NCBI RefSeq assembly: GCF_029892565.1
Contig: NZ_JARXVH010000011.1
Coordinates: forward strand, 248,001 to 312,000
DNA length: 64,000 nt
From: Streptomyces pseudovenezuelae
GTDB taxonomy: Bacteria; Actinomycetota; Actinomycetes; Streptomycetales; Streptomycetaceae
Reading direction: 5' to 3'
The position numbers and the translations under genes are program-made. The notes below the pieces were generated by a model. The model worked only from the letters and a program-made list of their open reading frames with translations, did no database searches and was not told the origin of the DNA. Positions 63,549-64,000 of this stretch are shown in pieces (positions within the stretch are counted from its first letter, which is position 1; every line of letters begins with the position of its first letter).

Positions 63549-63690
63549 CGATGACATCTGCCTGACCTAGGCCGCGCTCGGCCAGGACGGTGGAGACGTC
63601 ACGGGCATCCGCCGTGACCGCGTCGAGGCCGGCGAAGCGTTCGGTCAACAGGGCGGTGAAACGCTCATTGATGTCGAGGGCGATATGCCG
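63530..63690 (-). pseudogene. Degraded SAM-dependent methyltransferase fragment
   Basis: A conserved 53-residue block reads IALDINERFTALLTERF then LDAVTADARDVSTVL and GQADVIVSGLPWAY, matching the motif II-IV region (DxN/GLPW) of phospholipid N-methyltransferase / rRNA adenine dimethylase-like enzymes. The N-terminal SAM-binding motif I is missing and the C-terminal part is lost into the PAP2 3' end. Not expected to be functional. No suitable start codon is present. Confidence 0.75.
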
Positions 63691-63754
63691 CCCCCGCGTG
63701 CGCGCTCGCCCTTCCCGGACAGCCCGGAAATTCCGAGCACAACAGGTGGTTCGC

Positions 63755-63871
63755 TCAACTCACCGGCCGGGCGGCCTTCTTGATCAGGTCGGCGACGATG
63801 GCCGACTGCGAGACGTACACGGCGTGGCTGCCGGTGGACTCGACCGTGGTCGCGGTGACCCGTTCGGCCAT
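63755..63871 (-). pseudogene. Truncated alpha/beta hydrolase C-terminus
   Basis: 38 residues, MAERVTATTVESTGSHAVYV followed by SQSAIVADLIKKAARPVS, matching the last segment of alpha/beta hydrolases (catalytic His in GSHAVYVSQ). The rest of the gene is absent and upstream codons are out of frame, so this is a decayed gene end. Confidence 0.7.
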
Positions 63872-63955
63872 GGCCGCTGGGCGGGCGGGGGGATCATGCG
63901 GTGAGGTGGGAGCTCCTGCGCCGACCGGCGGCCCCGGAGGGAAGCCGGCATCTTC

Positions 63956-64000
63956 CTAGCGGTGGATGGCCTTGACCTCCAGGAACTCCGCCAGGCCGAA
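63956..64000 (-). CDS. Partial: 3' end of a probable aldehyde dehydrogenase
   Basis: Final 14 residues FGLAEFLEVKAIHR then TAG, continuing beyond the window. GLxEFLExKxI is the usual C-terminus of NAD-dependent aldehyde dehydrogenases. Too short to be certain. Confidence 0.5.
   Translation of the reverse strand, partial: FGLAEFLEVKAIHR

Overview
The window is a contiguous, high-GC (roughly 70% or more) actinobacterial chromosome segment, almost certainly from Streptomyces. The evidence is strong third-position GC bias, frequent GTG and TTG starts, many leaderless-type promoters with a -10 hexamer 6-8 nt before the start codon, mycothiol- and F420-type enzyme families, actinobacterial DUF families (DUF6629, DUF6332, DUF6421, DUF6986, DUF5134), streptogrisin-type secreted protease, and LacI/IclR/TetR/MarR regulators at high density. 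About 67 coding features were called. I saw no tRNA, rRNA, CRISPR array, intact insertion sequence, prophage or polyketide/NRPS cluster.

Layout. 0.1-7 kb: LacI regulator whose 3' end runs into a 96-bp MITE-like inverted repeat, LLM flavin oxidoreductase, small membrane proteins, a DUF2071 protein, a secreted S1 protease with a LacI-type operator, a PhnB-like VOC protein and a PIG-L deacetylase. 7-11 kb: divergent IclR regulator and a translationally coupled hydratase / acetaldehyde dehydrogenase / hydroxy-oxovalerate aldolase operon (lower meta-cleavage pathway) with a 19-bp palindromic operator. 11-16 kb: a PknG-like kinase, a four-helix membrane sensor and a solute-binding lipoprotein, overlapping genes that mirror the mycobacterial PknG-GlnX-GlnH amino-acid-sensing module. 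16-25 kb: nitronate monooxygenase-like enzyme, DUF427, DUF2461, an M23 peptidase with a coupled upstream ORF, two MFS transporters (one with a divergent MarR) and a mycothiol-dependent enzyme. 25-33 kb: DesK/DesR-like two-component system, TetR and deazaflavin-dependent nitroreductase divergon with five operator boxes, geranylgeranyl-reductase-like flavoprotein, M20 dipeptidase and a TmrB-like kinase fused to a NUDIX domain. 33-38 kb: secreted GH27 alpha-galactosidase, ROK sugar kinase and a divergent LacI regulator. 38-43 kb: a second, membrane-anchored Ser/Thr kinase, DUF6986 aldolase and a secreted EEP-family phosphodiesterase.

43-47 kb is a redox region: etfBA, a flavin reductase preceded by a 26-codon Cys-terminated leader peptide, thioredoxin and DUF4395. 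It is followed by a lysophospholipid acyltransferase. 47.8-52.4 kb holds two conserved but functionally obscure operons: transglutaminase + B3/B4, and DUF6421 + SDR + threonine aldolase. 52.8-63.5 kb carries a GDPD phosphodiesterase, GNAT and VOC proteins, a large multi-CBM glycosidase without signal peptide, FUSC + MarR, DUF5134 + M56 peptidase and a PAP2 phosphatase. The last 450 bp contain two decayed gene fragments and the 3' end of a probable aldehyde dehydrogenase.

The most promising systems for discovery are the kinase / membrane sensor / binding-lipoprotein module (11-16 kb), the DUF6421-SDR-threonine aldolase operon (49-52 kb), and the Cys-leader / flavin reductase / thioredoxin / DUF4395 region (45-47 kb). 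Start sites were chosen from ribosome binding sites, 4-bp ATGA/GTGA overlaps or leaderless promoters. No database search was run, so family names rest on recognised motifs.
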